Positions 20,801-34,005 of a stretch of DNA of 64,000 nucleotides are shown here, one piece after another. Position 1 is the first letter of the stretch. Each line of letters opens with the position of its first letter. Both the position numbers and the translations under genes were made by a program. The notes under the pieces were generated by a model that saw nothing but the letters and a program-made list of their open reading frames with translations, made no database searches and had not been told where the DNA came from. The DNA comes from Nannobrachium achirus (Eukaryota > Chordata > Actinopteri > Myctophiformes > Myctophidae), in the NCBI GenBank assembly GCA_963921795.1, contig OY997641.1, positions 29,388,806 through 29,452,805 on the forward strand, in the 5' to 3' direction.

Positions 20801-22056
20801 CCAGGATCCTGGTGAATCATGACCATAAAACCTTTGATTCTATGAAAAGAAAAAAATTCAAACCACTAAACAAAGGGTATTTTTAACACTTAAGTTGCAG
20901 TGATTTTTTCTCTTCAATGTCCCGCGATGCCATGGTCTCCATAGACTTCCATGTAATTTATAGTGCACGGATCGTGCACGCCCATGCCTAGATGATGCAC
21001 CACGTGTGTGCACCACACTGTTCACAGCTTTCAAACAAAAACATCCGCTTGGAAATCCGTTCAGGCATTCATGATTTATCAGCCATTATGTTTTCTTCAG
21101 ATGTAAACAAACATGGCTGCCATGTTTGAAAGAATTGGTTGGTATGGGGGTTAAACATGCAATTTCGCAATCGCGATCATGCCTAATACATTTCTGGAGG
21201 TCCAAAAAACATTTTTGAAAAAGAAAAAAAGAAAAAAAAATCAGGAAACTCTGGGTTGGCACAGGGGTGGTACTTTTTCAAACTCGGGAAACTCGGGGTT
21301 GGCACCAGATATGTTAAATGGAGTATAGCATGTAATTAAATATTCAAATATATATAATTATTTCACAGAATCAAAGATTTTATGATCATAATTCACGAGG
21401 AACCTGGATGGCTTAAAATAATCAATATAAATATTATGTAAAAGTCTATAGCAAAATGAATGGCTGATTTATTAAGTGGCACCAGTAAACCACGCCCACT
21501 GCTATGCCCTATAGCTAGACTGGATAGTCATTTAAGTGTCTGAATGAAGTCACTTGAGTAACACAGAGACATCAGACAACTGTATTGAAACATATACTTG
21601 TCTCTTCTGCAGGTCAAAATCTGGTTCCAGAACCGACGGTCGAAGTTCAAGAAGCTCTACAAGAACGGAGAGTTCCCGCTTGGAGACATCCCGCTCGACC
21701 ACAGCCCAGACACCAGTGATCCCATGGCCTGCAACTCCCCAACATCCCCGGCCGTTTGGGAAAACAGCAACAACAACAACAACAACCAGACGAGCAGCAA
21801 CAATACCAGTAGCAATGGCAGTAACAACAAAAATAACGCTGCGCCAAATAATGTTGTACCTGATCCTGCCAGTCGTGGACAGGGCCCATTCCAGCCTGTT
21901 GTCAGCTCATCATCGTCAGGCTACATGGCGGAGTATTCACACCAGAACTGGTACCAGCAGCAGGGGGAAAATTTAGGCATACAGCCGCCAGGTCCAGCTC
22001 ACCACACACCCTCACCCGCACCACCTTCCACACAAAGTATGGGAGCTGTGTACTGA
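17862..22056 (+). CDS. dlx3: Distal-less homeobox 3 transcription factor
   Basis: Dlx3 is a nuclear homeodomain activator of ectodermal, placodal and craniofacial genes. The exons are 17862-18243, 19462-19649 and 21613-22056 (1014 nt, 337 aa). ATG 17862 was chosen because MNGQSSYDD aligns with the MSGQTYEKK-type starts of fish Dlx3 and a stop lies upstream in frame. Residues 33-46 ([14 protein letters not shown]) are the conserved N-terminal Dlx box, and [14 protein letters not shown] is Dlx3-specific. The homeodomain is residues 147-206 with W194, Q196 (position 50) and N197 (position 51). It is split by intron 2 between Gln190 and Val191, as in all dlx genes. [13 protein letters not shown] marks Dlx3, not Dlx5. 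Residues 241-270 are an Asn-rich run not usual for the family, and the protein is longer than the roughly 280 aa typical of Dlx3. The C-terminus GAVY is conserved. Orthology to fish dlx3a or dlx3b is undecided. Confidence 0.96.
18768..18786. promoter_or_regulatory. Paired CRE-like palindrome in dlx3 intron 1
   Basis: ATGACGT and ACGTCAT form a perfect 7-bp inverted repeat around TGACG. Each half resembles a CREB/ATF site. Function is speculative. Confidence 0.3.
20688..21513. mobile_element. 826-bp foldback element in dlx3 intron 2
   Basis: AGGGCATATCCGTGGGCGTG on the left matches CCACGCCCACTGCTATGCCCT-type sequence on the right in reverse complement. GTTTACTGGTGCCACT pairs with AGTGGCACCAGTAAAC. 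Pairing runs about 150-170 bases inward on each side. It occupies about 40 percent of intron 2 and holds no ORF, so it is a nonautonomous element of unrecognised family. Confidence 0.75.
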
Positions 22057-23875
22057 TGCTGTGAGACCCAGCAAAGGGCTTTTGGGTGCCATTTTCACCA
22101 GAGAGCTGTGGGAAGAATGTCAACTTCTGAAGATCTGCGGTAAGACTTAAAAAAGGAGAGAAAGAAAAAAATCCTGGTATGGATTTTCGGTGATGTTGGG
22201 AAAGGAGTCTTGACTGCAAACCCACAGACTTTCTTTTGTTGAAGTGGATTCCCCTGCTGTTGACTTAAGTGAAGTAAATCTTCGGGATTTAGAAAGATAC
22301 GCAACACTGAAGTTGTCACGTTGGCATGGAAATGGTGCACCTTTTAAAACTTTAAGTCCTCTGTTGTCAAGTGAAACTTTTCAAAAGTGTTTTAAAGAAC
22401 AGCCAAGGACATAGGTACAGATTGGAACAAGACACAAGATGCACATCACAAAGTGCCAAGTGGATAATTCATTGTTGCTAGATTAACAACTGAGCAAAAG
22501 CAATGACTTGACATCGCATTGTCATCACATGTGCAGGATTTGGAGAGATTATACCTCTTGGTAAATTAATGTCTTCATGTTATAAGACCAATATTGCTGA
22601 GTAGGAGTCCACATAAATTGCAAAATATTCGTAGTGTTTCATCTGTTTACTAACTACTATCTAAGTACTAAATAGATAGACTTTACAGATACAATTCAGA
22701 AGGTGTCAATTAAGTTGATAATCCCAGAAAAACAAAAAGTTTTATTTCTGAGTCTACTCGAATTGTCATTGTAATGTCCTAGATGCTAAACAACCACCCA
22801 TCTGGTATTCCAAGGATGTTAAAACACAAACAATACAAATCATTTGCAAATGGTCTTTTGAAAAAAGGGGAAGGAAAGGTGCGGGGTCAACTGAACTGAC
22901 CGGAAATACAAACATTACTCGGGTTTAGACCTTTATATGCGGACACAGAAAAGCATAAAACACAACACATACTGTATTCACAAGAGACAAAATACACAGA
23001 AAACATGTTGGACATGTTGAAATGAACAACATAACATGCAGAAACTGAGAAAGAAAGGCATAGGTGGAGGAACACAGGACACATTACCTTCACCTGACAT
23101 ATTCCCAATTTCTTCGTTCTCAGTGCAGTTGAGCAGGTTTGTGACACCTGAGAACAGATTTGTGTCAGGTTTATTTATTGTCATACCAACTCAAAGAATT
23201 GTTGTCATTCAGGTACTGTACAGTATGTGTATGCTATATGTGTGTGTATGTGTATGTATGTGCATGTGTATATATAGATCAGCCAGACATGGTCTGTAAA
23301 ATAGAGCTGTTACCTCTTTTAAAGTTGGGCTAATTTACGACACCATAGTATGAATAGGGCTTTGGATTTTGGTGTCGCATTGATTTACATTCTATTCTCA
23401 AGCACACCAGTGCGGCTTCTTTGAGCTGGCTATGTAAATCTATTTATTCAAAACTCTGTTTTGTTTTACTCCCAACATCCATACTACAAGTTCACAATGT
23501 CCCTAACGTTTTTTTTCACCATGGGCCAGACAGATGATGATCACACCACAGAGGAATGAATTTGCCTGTTAAATTATTCTCGCCTAAACAGATACGGCCT
23601 AAATCGCTCTGTTGCCTTATTCTAACTGTACATAAAGATGACATGTGTTTTGAGAGCAGATGCCATGCAATTAGTTGGTGATGAAACATATACATATATA
23701 TAAAAAAAGAAAGGTGTTTTTATTCTTCATTTACTGCGTTACTGAACTCAGGTCTGTTAATTTATATGGTGTGTAGATGGAAGGAAGATTGGCGGTCAGT
23801 GCCTTAGAACCATTTATGTGAGGAAATTGTGTCATTTTGAGTTAAGAATAAAATATTTGTATTTGTTTTAAGTAT
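22057..23875 (+). other. dlx3: dlx3 3'UTR
   Basis: Noncoding sequence runs from the dlx3 stop to the first strong polyadenylation signal. It shows no repeat family and no convincing ORF. Confidence 0.65.
23847..23852 (+). terminator. dlx3: dlx3 polyadenylation signal
   Basis: AATAAA is followed within 30-60 bases by GT-rich sequence (TATGTCTTCTGTGTTC), a good cleavage and polyadenylation context. Confidence 0.7.
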
Positions 23876-24114
23876 GTCTTCTGTGTTCACAGTATGTTGT
23901 GTGTAAGCACTGAGTGTGCACATACACATGGTTGTGTGCATGTGTAAAGTATACAAAGGTATATGCTTTCATATATGCATGTATCGTGTGTAGAGTAATT
24001 TACACAGGCAGGCACACACATACACACAACATCTCTTTATGCACATTTATCACTACGGGTCAATCTTTGCACTCAGAGTTAAAGTAACACTCAAGATTTT
24101 GTTGGGCACATATC

Positions 24115-24115
<1 letters not shown>

Positions 24116-24190
<75 letters not shown>
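24116..24190 (+). repeat. (CA)n microsatellite
   Basis: A 75-bp pure CA tract. GA-rich tracts follow at 24402-24435 and 24478-24505. Confidence 0.97.
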
Positions 24191-24194
<4 letters not shown>

Positions 24195-24588
24195 GACAGA
24201 GACGCACAGAGTTAAAGACAGTTTGCTGACTGTGTTTTCCTGGTGGACCAGTAAGAGTGAATGAGTCAGGTTGCGCCCAGCTATATATCTCACACACGCA
24301 CACACTCTGGATGTGCATGTGAAGAGGCTGTGGGAGGTGACGGAACAGCAGACACTCTGGAGTCTCTGGATCTTTAATAACACACCAGCTACAGATGAAA
24401 GGAGAGAGAGAGAGAGAGAGACTGAGAGAGAGAGACAGACAGAGAGAGGGAGGGGGAGGACAGTAGCTCTGGAAGACAGAGAGAGACAGAGAGAGAAAGG
24501 GAGAGAGACATGATAGGCTGCCTGGAAGGAAGAGGAGAAAAGTGATGTGTGTAATAAGAGGTATTGAGGGCTGTGGCAAGGTGGCAGG

Positions 24589-25030
24589 CAGTGGTGGGAA
24601 AAGTACTCACATTTTATACTTAAGTAAAAGTATCATTACTGCTATGTTTGGCTGTTACAACTTACAAGTAAAAGTTCAGTATTCAAAATGTACATACTTG
24701 AGTAAAAGTACAAAAGTACTGCCATCAAAATGTAATAATAATGTATTTATTTGTCAGATAGATGTACTGTAATTGAAATTTGTTCTCCGCCTTTGACCCA
24801 TCTCTTGGAGCGGTGAGCTGCAGCCGGGCCGTGCTCGGGAATCAATAATGGTGATCAACCCCCCCAAATCCAACCCTTGATACTGAGTAAAAAATACAGA
24901 ATTTGGATCCGAGATGTAGTGGAGTAGAAGTATAAGTATTGGAAATTGGAAATACTCAAGTAGAGTACAAATACCTAAAATTGTTCTGAAGTACATTATT
25001 GAGTAGCCTAAATGTTACTTTACACCACTT
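24589..25030 (+). mobile_element. hAT MITE, CAGTGGTGG ends, perfect 8-bp duplication
   Basis: The element starts CAGTGGTGGGAAAAGTACT and ends TTACTTTACACCACTT. GTGGCAGG stands immediately on both sides (24581-24588 and 25031-25038), a perfect hAT-type target duplication. The interior is full of AAGTAAAAGTA and TACTTGAGT motifs. Related copies lie at 50867-51286 and 57424-58782. Confidence 0.85.
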
Positions 25031-25159
25031 GTGGCAGGATGCAGAGAGACAGAGGAGGGATGGAAGGGAGGAATAACGGAGAATGGGTGCCAGAAAAGAA
25101 GGAAGAGAGAGAGTGGGGTAGGGGGGGAACGGAGGGAGGACCAGAGAGGAAGAAGAGTG

Positions 25160-25161
<2 letters not shown>

Positions 25162-25224
<63 letters not shown>

Positions 25225-25273
25225 GGATGTTCAGTCCTTTCATGTGGCGAGCAGTTGGAAAGGGGAGGAGATT

Positions 25274-25345
<72 letters not shown>

Positions 25346-25354
25346 TGTGTGTGT
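25162..25354 (+). repeat. (GA)n then (GT)n microsatellites
   Basis: GA repeat at 25162-25219 and GT repeat at 25275-25354, separated by 55 unique bases. Confidence 0.96.
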
Positions 25355-25444
25355 AGTACACGTTCACACCAGGGACGTGCAGAGAATGTTAGAGAGGCAG
25401 GGGCTGACATTTCTAAAAGGGCCTTTTGGTGGAAATATCGAAAA

Positions 25445-25470
25445 TAGCTGACCTCCTTGGAGGTCAGCTA
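25445..25470. repeat. 26-bp short inverted repeat
   Basis: TAGCTGACCTCC is followed by two bases and its reverse complement GGAGGTCAGCTA. A related TAGCTGACCT start occurs at 62182. Confidence 0.7.
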
Positions 25471-25720
25471 CACTGAACTAAGCATAATCAAAAGAGAGGA
25501 CAATTCTCTCTGCATAAGATGCTGCATTCAAGTTCAGGAGAGTTTGGACAAGGCAATTCTCTTGAATGCTGCCTTCAGGTATGGCATGGAAAGAGGAGCA
25601 TTTGCATTTCTTTCACCATAGTAAAAACTGCATCCATGGTCTGGAGAGGGCACTTTTTACAGACAGATACAAGGGCAGGGGCTCAAGCCCCCTTTGATGT
25701 CTATGTGTGCACATGCCTGG

Positions 25721-25721
<1 letters not shown>

Positions 25722-25796
<75 letters not shown>
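25722..25796 (+). repeat. (CA)n microsatellite
   Basis: A 75-bp CA tract. Confidence 0.97.
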
Positions 25797-25799
<3 letters not shown>

Positions 25800-25867
25800 G
25801 CGTGCACTCATGTATAGGCTATTTATGCATGCCAGTTTGAGGTTTGCTCCATGTTGAGTGAGATTGC

Positions 25868-26156
25868 GGGGCGGCATAGCTCAGGGGTAGAGAAACTGGT
25901 ATTAGAGCACGTAGGGTATAAATCCCGAAGGGTTCCCAGTTCGAATCCGGGCTCCCCCTGAGTTAATGTCGAAGGGTCCTTGGGCAAGACTCTGAACCCC
26001 TAATTGCCTCCGGTGAGTAGGTTGGTGCCTTGCATGGCTTCCTCCGCCACCGGTGTATGAATGTGTGTGTGAATGGGTGAATGTAATGCACAATCTATGT
26101 AAAGCGCTTTGGATTAAAAGCGCTATATAAATGCACCATTTACCATTTACCATTTA
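25868..26156 (+). mobile_element. tRNA-derived SINE
   Basis: The head carries RNA polymerase III promoter boxes: TAGCTCAGGGG (box A-like) and AGTTCGAATCC (box B with one change), ending in GGGCTCCCCC like a tRNA acceptor pairing with GGGGCGGC. The body follows. The tail AAAGCGCTTTGGATTAAAAG then CGCTATATAAATG is the L2-type 3' end shared by many fish SINEs. It closes with ACCATTT repeats. The head is interrupted relative to a real tRNA, so it is not a functional tRNA gene. ATTGC flanks both ends. Confidence 0.85.
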
Positions 26157-26276
26157 TTGCATTGCACACACATACTCATGTGTAATAAATGAGCATCCAC
26201 ACATTCATTTGTGTGTGACCATGTGTATTTATGTGTACCTGTGTGTGTGCTTATTTCTGTCTGTGCATATGCAATA

Positions 26277-27038
<762 letters not shown>

Positions 27039-27239
27039 TTGTACAAGAATTACCTTTGTACGAATCTAGCTCTAACCATCCAGCTCTTTTGTTTTTGTCC
27101 AAAAGTCCCTCAGAAATCAATTAAAAACTAATAGATAATCAACTGTAACATAGTCACTATTTTGTTTGTATTATCAGCATGCACTGTCATAGAAACATAG
27201 TGCATATAGTGCATATTTAAATAATGGGTGCTTGGGTGG

Positions 27240-27700
27240 CGCTGTGGTAAAGTCCCTGCCCACCACCAAGATAACTATAAAGAAGGTAGAGTCGCCAAAA
27301 CGGCTGGGTATCCGCCATTGACGCTCATGGGAGCCAAACTGGGACCGGAAGTTGTGTGAACTGCAATGGAGTCCATGGCAGAAGGATGACAGCCAGCTGG
27401 ACCATGCTTGTGAATAAATTATTTCTGACGTTTGTCTCCTTTGTCAGTTAATCGGTCCAGGAATATAAAAGAATGCATATCACAGGTTGTTTTCCAATCA
27501 ATTGTTTTTTTATGTGCACACTGTATAATTTTATTGAGGTATCTAAACAGCGTCATCCTCCGTCATGTATCGTTTCTGGTAGTGTTGCCAGGTTCTGAGA
27601 AATAAGCAACCAGGCCTAGGAAAACAAGACCAAAATAACCAACTAGAGCCAGGCAGGTACTAGGCTTTTATGAGCACTTACTGCTGTATTGAAAATAACC
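27240..27700 (+). mobile_element. Old repeat copy, inverted partner at 41470-41900
   Basis: Segments such as CATGGGAGCCA, ATGTGCACACTGT, TTGAGGTATCTAAA and AGTGTTGCCA appear in the same order in the reverse complement of 41470-41900. The two copies face each other across the 28-41 kb array. Termini are unclear. Confidence 0.6.
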
Positions 27701-27794
27701 ATCAACAAGCTATAGATCTGCCAAGATTTTGATAACTTGTCAAATGCGACATTCTGCATATTGAGCACTTTCTATATTGGTACTTTAATTAGTG

Positions 27795-28868
27795 GCCAAG
27801 GCCACGAAGTGGCAAATGGCCACTCATTGTTATTGGACTTCATCATAACTATTATTATTATTATTCTTCCGCCACTTTTTCTCTAGCGGCTAGACCGTGC
27901 AGTCGCTTTTTACGAAACTCGGCAGTATGGCAGAGGACTATGCCAAACGGCTAAAAGGTGAAGCTCGCAACAATCGGCCAAAGGGTGGCGCTGTAGGAAG
28001 CCTTTGAAAAATGCCAACTTTGAACAGGTGTAGCTCATGCCCTGTTTCAGGTACAGCAATGAAACCTGTATACACTTATGCGTCTCCTCATGCCGAACAA
28101 CTTGTACGCTCTGACTTTTGACCTCTGACCTTTACTTCTCCCACAATTTTGAATTATATGAAAAACAGTAAAAATGTATCTCCTCCTGGGATTTTCGCGT
28201 AATGTGCGCGAAACTTTTTTTACATGAACTTTGGACCAATACGGTCTGAAAACTTAGGCGGATTTTCTTTAAAGCGAAACATTATTTTTTAATAATTCAC
28301 TCAATGTTGCAGTTTTATGCAAATTTTTCTTCTGCCTCTAAATCATACATGCAAAGTCACACGTTCATGGCATTTGGCAAATATGTAGAGGGTTAGTCCA
28401 AATATCACTGAAAGCAATCTTACTCCAATTGGCCAAAGGGGGGCGCTATACGAAGCGTTTGAAAACTCAAACTTTAAAGGGGCATAAGTCATGCCTCGTT
28501 TCGTTTGAAGACATGCAACTTGCTTACACGCGTGCCTTGACTCAAGCGGAAGACATCTGTGTCTTTGTTAAGTAAGCTCCGCCCTTAGATTTTCCGCCAA
28601 TTTGAGCAGTTTGTAAAACACTTAAACCCGCTTTTATTCCGGAACTTTTGCGTCACGTGCACAGAACTTTTTTTACATGAACTTTGGACCAATATCTAAA
28701 GATCTGTCAGATCGGATTTTTTAAACATTGAAACATGCTTTTTTAATAATTCAATCAACATTGCAAGTTTTATGCAAATTATTCTTCTGCCTCTAAAACA
28801 TACATGCAAAGTAACATTTTCATGATGAACTACTGTAGAGGGTAAGTCCAAATATCACTGAAACCAAA
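27795..28868 (+). repeat. Array unit 1 (divergent core copy)
   Basis: Opens with AGTGGCCAAGGCCACGAAGT and a TTATTATTATTATTCTTCCG run, then the array landmarks GGCGCTGTAGGAAGCC (about 27989), GGGGGGCGCTATACGAAGCG (about 28438) and CTGTCAGATCGGATTTT (about 28705). It is more divergent than the later units. Confidence 0.7.
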
Positions 28869-29592
<724 letters not shown>

Positions 29593-30107
29593 TATTCTTC
29601 TGCCTCTAAAACATACATTCAAAGTCACATTTAAATCACACTTTGCAATAATGTAGGTTAGTGCACTGTGCACTTGTGCACTTGTAACCCACGGTTCAGC
29701 GGGAATTACAGTCATTTTATTTTATTTTTCAAATGGAATATATTCTTATTTTTCACATGCAATGTTTTGACCACGGTCCCTGAGTCACAGCTGCCGAGCA
29801 TTCGTAATCACCACACCCTGTATAAAGCCAGTTTTTTTTTCAGTTTGTTCAGTAACCTCATTGGAGCTGCTGCAGGTTTGTACACATTTCATTTCAAGAC
29901 TATTCCAATTTCTAACAGCATTACTCCATTTATATTTAACCCACACTATATTGCTTTTAGATCCACCTGACCAACTCTGATATTGACACTGAGGCTGCGT
30001 GACTAAGATAATTGGTAAGTGAACATGTGGCTCGGAAATGTTTGTTTCTGGTTTTGGGATTGGAATGTAAAAAGATTCATTTCGGGAATGTAATTATTGC
30101 TTGTAGA

Positions 30108-30262
30108 TAAGCAGATTTGTCGACTTTATTTTGTTTTAAGCTTGTAGATCGGCTGATTAGTTGATTTTTTTTAAGTTTTTTTGCCTGTGAACTGAATCTT
30201 AATTGTTTGGTTTTCAGAAAAACAACATTTCCCAGAATGCAGCAGCTAAGATGGTTGCTTGT
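30108..30262 (+). repeat. Repeat segment with ZNF143-like motif, copy 1
   Basis: GCTTGTAGATCGGCTGATTA is followed by CTGTGAACTGAATCTTAA and ACATTTCCCAGAATGCAGC. A second copy is at 39329-39484. TTCCCAGAATGC matches the core of ZNF143/Staf sites and the following AAGATGG is YY1-like. Confidence 0.6.
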
Positions 30263-30539
30263 TGGGCGTCGGCCGATTGAATCCATCTGAACAGTTTGAA
30301 CAAAACACTGCTGAGTTGAGGAGTGTGTGCTGCTCTGTTAACCGGTAAGACTGTTTGCTTGTATTTTGTATGGTCTCTTTTACCATTTTACTGTGTTATT
30401 TTGGTTCTATCGTTTACAGTGAGAATGTGTTTTATATTGTCAGGAGTGTGCAGTTGTGGATTATTGCCTGTGTCCACTATTGTTTGGGGTGTGGCCTCAT
30501 CTCTTTCTTCAATGTAAGCATTTAACTAAAGAGATGTGA

Positions 30540-30985
30540 GTATTATTGCGACTGTTAGGTCGCAGTTACTATCGAAACCTCCACCGGCTGTCACTCTGTC
30601 CGTGTGACATCATACTTTTGCCCTATTCATATCTCCGTTACCATTGCCCCTATCCATGCCAAACTTTGCACACACTCCTTGGCTGCCTGATTTCTCACAT
30701 GGCCCTCCAGCGCCACCATGAGGCCGATTCTTGCAAAACATTTGTGAACACTGCTCCTACAGATTTTGGCCTAAAATCACGCAAATTGATTGTCAAATCA
30801 CAACCTCCGTCCCTGATTTCACACATGCCCCTCTCTAGCGCCACCATCAGACAGATTTTTGCAAAACACATTTTACAACACTGCTCCTACAGATTTTGGC
30901 CTAAAATCACGCAAATTGGATGGCAAATCACAACCTCCAAATCAGCACATCTGTTGACTTTATTGTGGGCTCGCCTATAGGCGAG
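30540..30985 (+). repeat. Repeats of the AGCGCCACC type
   Basis: GCGACTGTTAGGTCGCAG starts a segment with a direct repeat of about 125 bases: CGCCACCATGAGGCCGATT and CGCCACCATCAGACAGATT, each followed by CTGCTCCTACAGATTTTGGC. It ends at the palindrome GCTCGCCTATAGGCGAGC, which opens the next array unit. Confidence 0.6.
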
Positions 30986-33469
30986 CACACTTTAGTTCTT
31001 GTCATTATTTATCTATCATGCATACTGTAGACGGGAACTTCGGTTCCGTTCTACTCCTACATACTTAGTGAGAAAATGAAAATAAAAACATCAATGTGTT
31101 CAGCTTACAGTGGCGACGCGTGCTATTACTTTTTACAGCAATCGGCCAAATGGTGGCGCTGTAGGAAGCCTTCGAAAGTGCAAACTTTGAACAGGTATAG
31201 CTCATGCTGTGTTTGAGGTCCAGCCATGAAACCTGTATACACGTATGCGTCTCCTCATGCCGAACAACTTTTACCCTCTAACTTTTGACCTCTGACCTTT
31301 AGGTCTCCCACAATTTGGAATAATATGAAAAACAGTAAAAATCTATCTCCTCCTGGGATTTTTGCGTTAAGCGCACAAAACTTTTTTCACATGAACTTTG
31401 GACCAATACGGTCAGATTTATCTCGGCGGATTTATTTTAAAGTGAAATATAATTTTTTAATAATTCAATGTATATTGCGGTTTTATGCAAATTATTCTTC
31501 GGCCTCTAAATCATACATGCAAAGTTACACGTTCATGGCATTTGGCAAAGATGTAGAGGGTTAGTCAAAGTATCACTGAAACCAATTTTATTCCAATCGG
31601 CCAAAGGGGGGCGCTATACGAAGCGTTTGAAAATTCAAACTTCAAACAGGCAAAAGTCATGACTCGTTTCGTTTTAAGACATGCAACTTGGTTACACGCG
31701 TGCTTTGACTCGAGCGGAAGACATCTGTGTCGTTTTTAAGTAAGCTCCGCCCTTCGATTTTCCGCCATTTTGAGCAGTTTGTAAAACGCGTAAACCCGCT
31801 TTTATTCTGGAATTTTCGCGTCACATGCACAAAACTTTTTTTACGTGAACTTTGGACCGATATCTAAAGATCTGTCAGATCGGATTTCTTTAAAATTGAA
31901 ACATGCTTTTTTAAATAATTCAATGAATATTGCAGTTTTATGCAAATTATTCTTCTGCCTCTAAATCATACATGCAAAGTAACATGTTCATGGCATTTGG
32001 CAAAGATGTATAGAGTGTTAGTCCAAATATCACTAAAACCAATCTTACCCCAATTGGCCAAAGGGGGGCGCTATATCATTTTGAGCAGTTTGTGAAACGC
32101 TTAAACCCGTTAGGATTTTTTTTAGCAATTTGCATGATACATTCTACATACAATCTAAGGACCTTTATCTAATATGCCTATGAAGTGCGCACACACAAAA
32201 AAAAAAAAAATAATTGTGGGCTCGCCTATAAGGCGAGCACACTTTAGATATTGTCATTATTTCTATACTAGGCAGGCATATCAAGTATCAAAAAACTTCG
32301 GTTCCTTTCTACTCCTACATACTTAGTGAGAAAATGAAAATAAAAACATCAATGTGTTCAGCTTACTGTGGCGAAGTATGCTATTACTTTTTACAGCAAT
32401 CGGCCAAATGGTGGCGCTGTAGGAAGCTTTCGAAAGTGCGATCTTTGAACAGGTATAGCTCATGCTGTGTTATAAATACAGCCATGAAACCTGTATACAC
32501 TTATGCGTCTCCTCATGCCAAACAACTTTTACCCTCTAACTTTTGACCTCTGACCTTTAGGTCTCCCACAATTCGGAATTATATGAAAAACAGTAAAAAT
32601 CTATCTCCTCCTGGGATTTTCGCGTCAAGTGCACAAAACTTTTTTCACATGAACTTTGGACCAATACGGTCAAACTGTCTGGTCGGATTTCTTTTAAAGT
32701 GAAATATAATTTTTTAATAATTCAATCAATATTGCGGTTTTATGCAAATTATTCTTTTGCCTCTAAATCATATATGCAAAGTTACGCGTTCATGGCATTT
32801 GGCAAAGATGTAGAGGGTTAGTCAAAATATCACTGAAACCAATCTTATTCCAATTGGCCAAAGGGTGGCGCTATACGAAGCGTTTGAAAATTCAAACTTC
32901 AAACGGGCATAAGTCATGACTCGTTTCGTTTGAAGACATGCAACTTGTTACACGCGTGCTTTGACTCGAGCGGAAGACATCTGTGTCGTTGTTAAGTAAG
33001 CTCCGCCCTTCGATTTTCCACCATTTTGAGCACTTTGTAAAACGCGTAAACCCGCTTTTATTCTGGAATTTTCGCTCCACGTGCACAAAACTTTTTTTAC
33101 GTGAACTTTGGACCGATATCTAAAGATCTGTCAGATCGGATTTCTTTAAAATTGAAACATGCTTTTTTAAATAAATTCCATGAATATTGCAGTTTTATGC
33201 AAATTATTCTTCTGCCTCTAAATCATACATGCAAAGTAACATGTTCATGGCATTTGGCAAAGATGTAGAGTGTTAGTCCAAATATCACTAAAACCAATCT
33301 TACCCCAATTGGCCAAAGGGGGGCGCTATATCATTTTGAGCAGTTTGTGAAATGCTTAAACCCGTTTGGATTTTTTTTTTGCAATTTGCATGAAACATTC
33401 TACACACAATCTAAGGACCTTTATCTAATATGCCTATGAAGTGCACACACACAAAAAAAATAATAACCA

Positions 33470-34005
33470 GTAAGACTCCCTAATCGGGAGATAAGCGACC
33501 GTAAGTCTCGCTAGAAGAGGGCCATGTGAGAAATGAGGGGTGGGGTCTCCGCGTTGCCTTGGCGGACGAATAGGTACCGGCCCCGGCTCTCCCGGACGCT
33601 CCTAGGCCGAGTTAGGGCATTTTATGTGAGCTGCAGTGGAGGGGGTCCTCCACTGGGGGCGCCACCACTTTTGCATCCGTTCTGGAGTAGCAGGAGTGGG
33701 TGGTCCCCGGGAATTCCCCGTGAGTAGCCCCGTGGGGGTGGTCATTTGGTCATTTTTGCACATTTGGTATTTTTTTTACACCTGGGGGTCCCCCAGGGAC
33801 CTGGGGGTCCCTGGAACTCCGGGGGTCCTTGGAGGTTGTAGTTTGGCAGGTAAGGAGTGTGTGTGCAAAATCTGGCATGGATCGGGGCAACGGTTGCGGA
33901 GATATGAGCAGGGCAAAAGTGTGACGTCTGACGTGTGACGGACTGACGCACGGACACCTGGTGGAGCTTTCTGTAGTAAGTGCGACCTACGGTCGCAATA
34001 ATGAA
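33470..34005 (+). repeat. GC-rich insert inside the array
   Basis: This 0.5 kb block, rich in GGGGGTCC and CCCCAGGGACC, interrupts the array only once. It ends with GTGCGACCTACGGTCGCA, which resembles, in reverse, the TGCGACTGTTAGGTCGCA start at 30546. Confidence 0.55.

Noticed and set aside
25868-25960. Possible tRNA gene
   Set aside because: Box A and box B are present, but the spacing is expanded and a SINE body and L2-type tail follow, so it is a SINE head.
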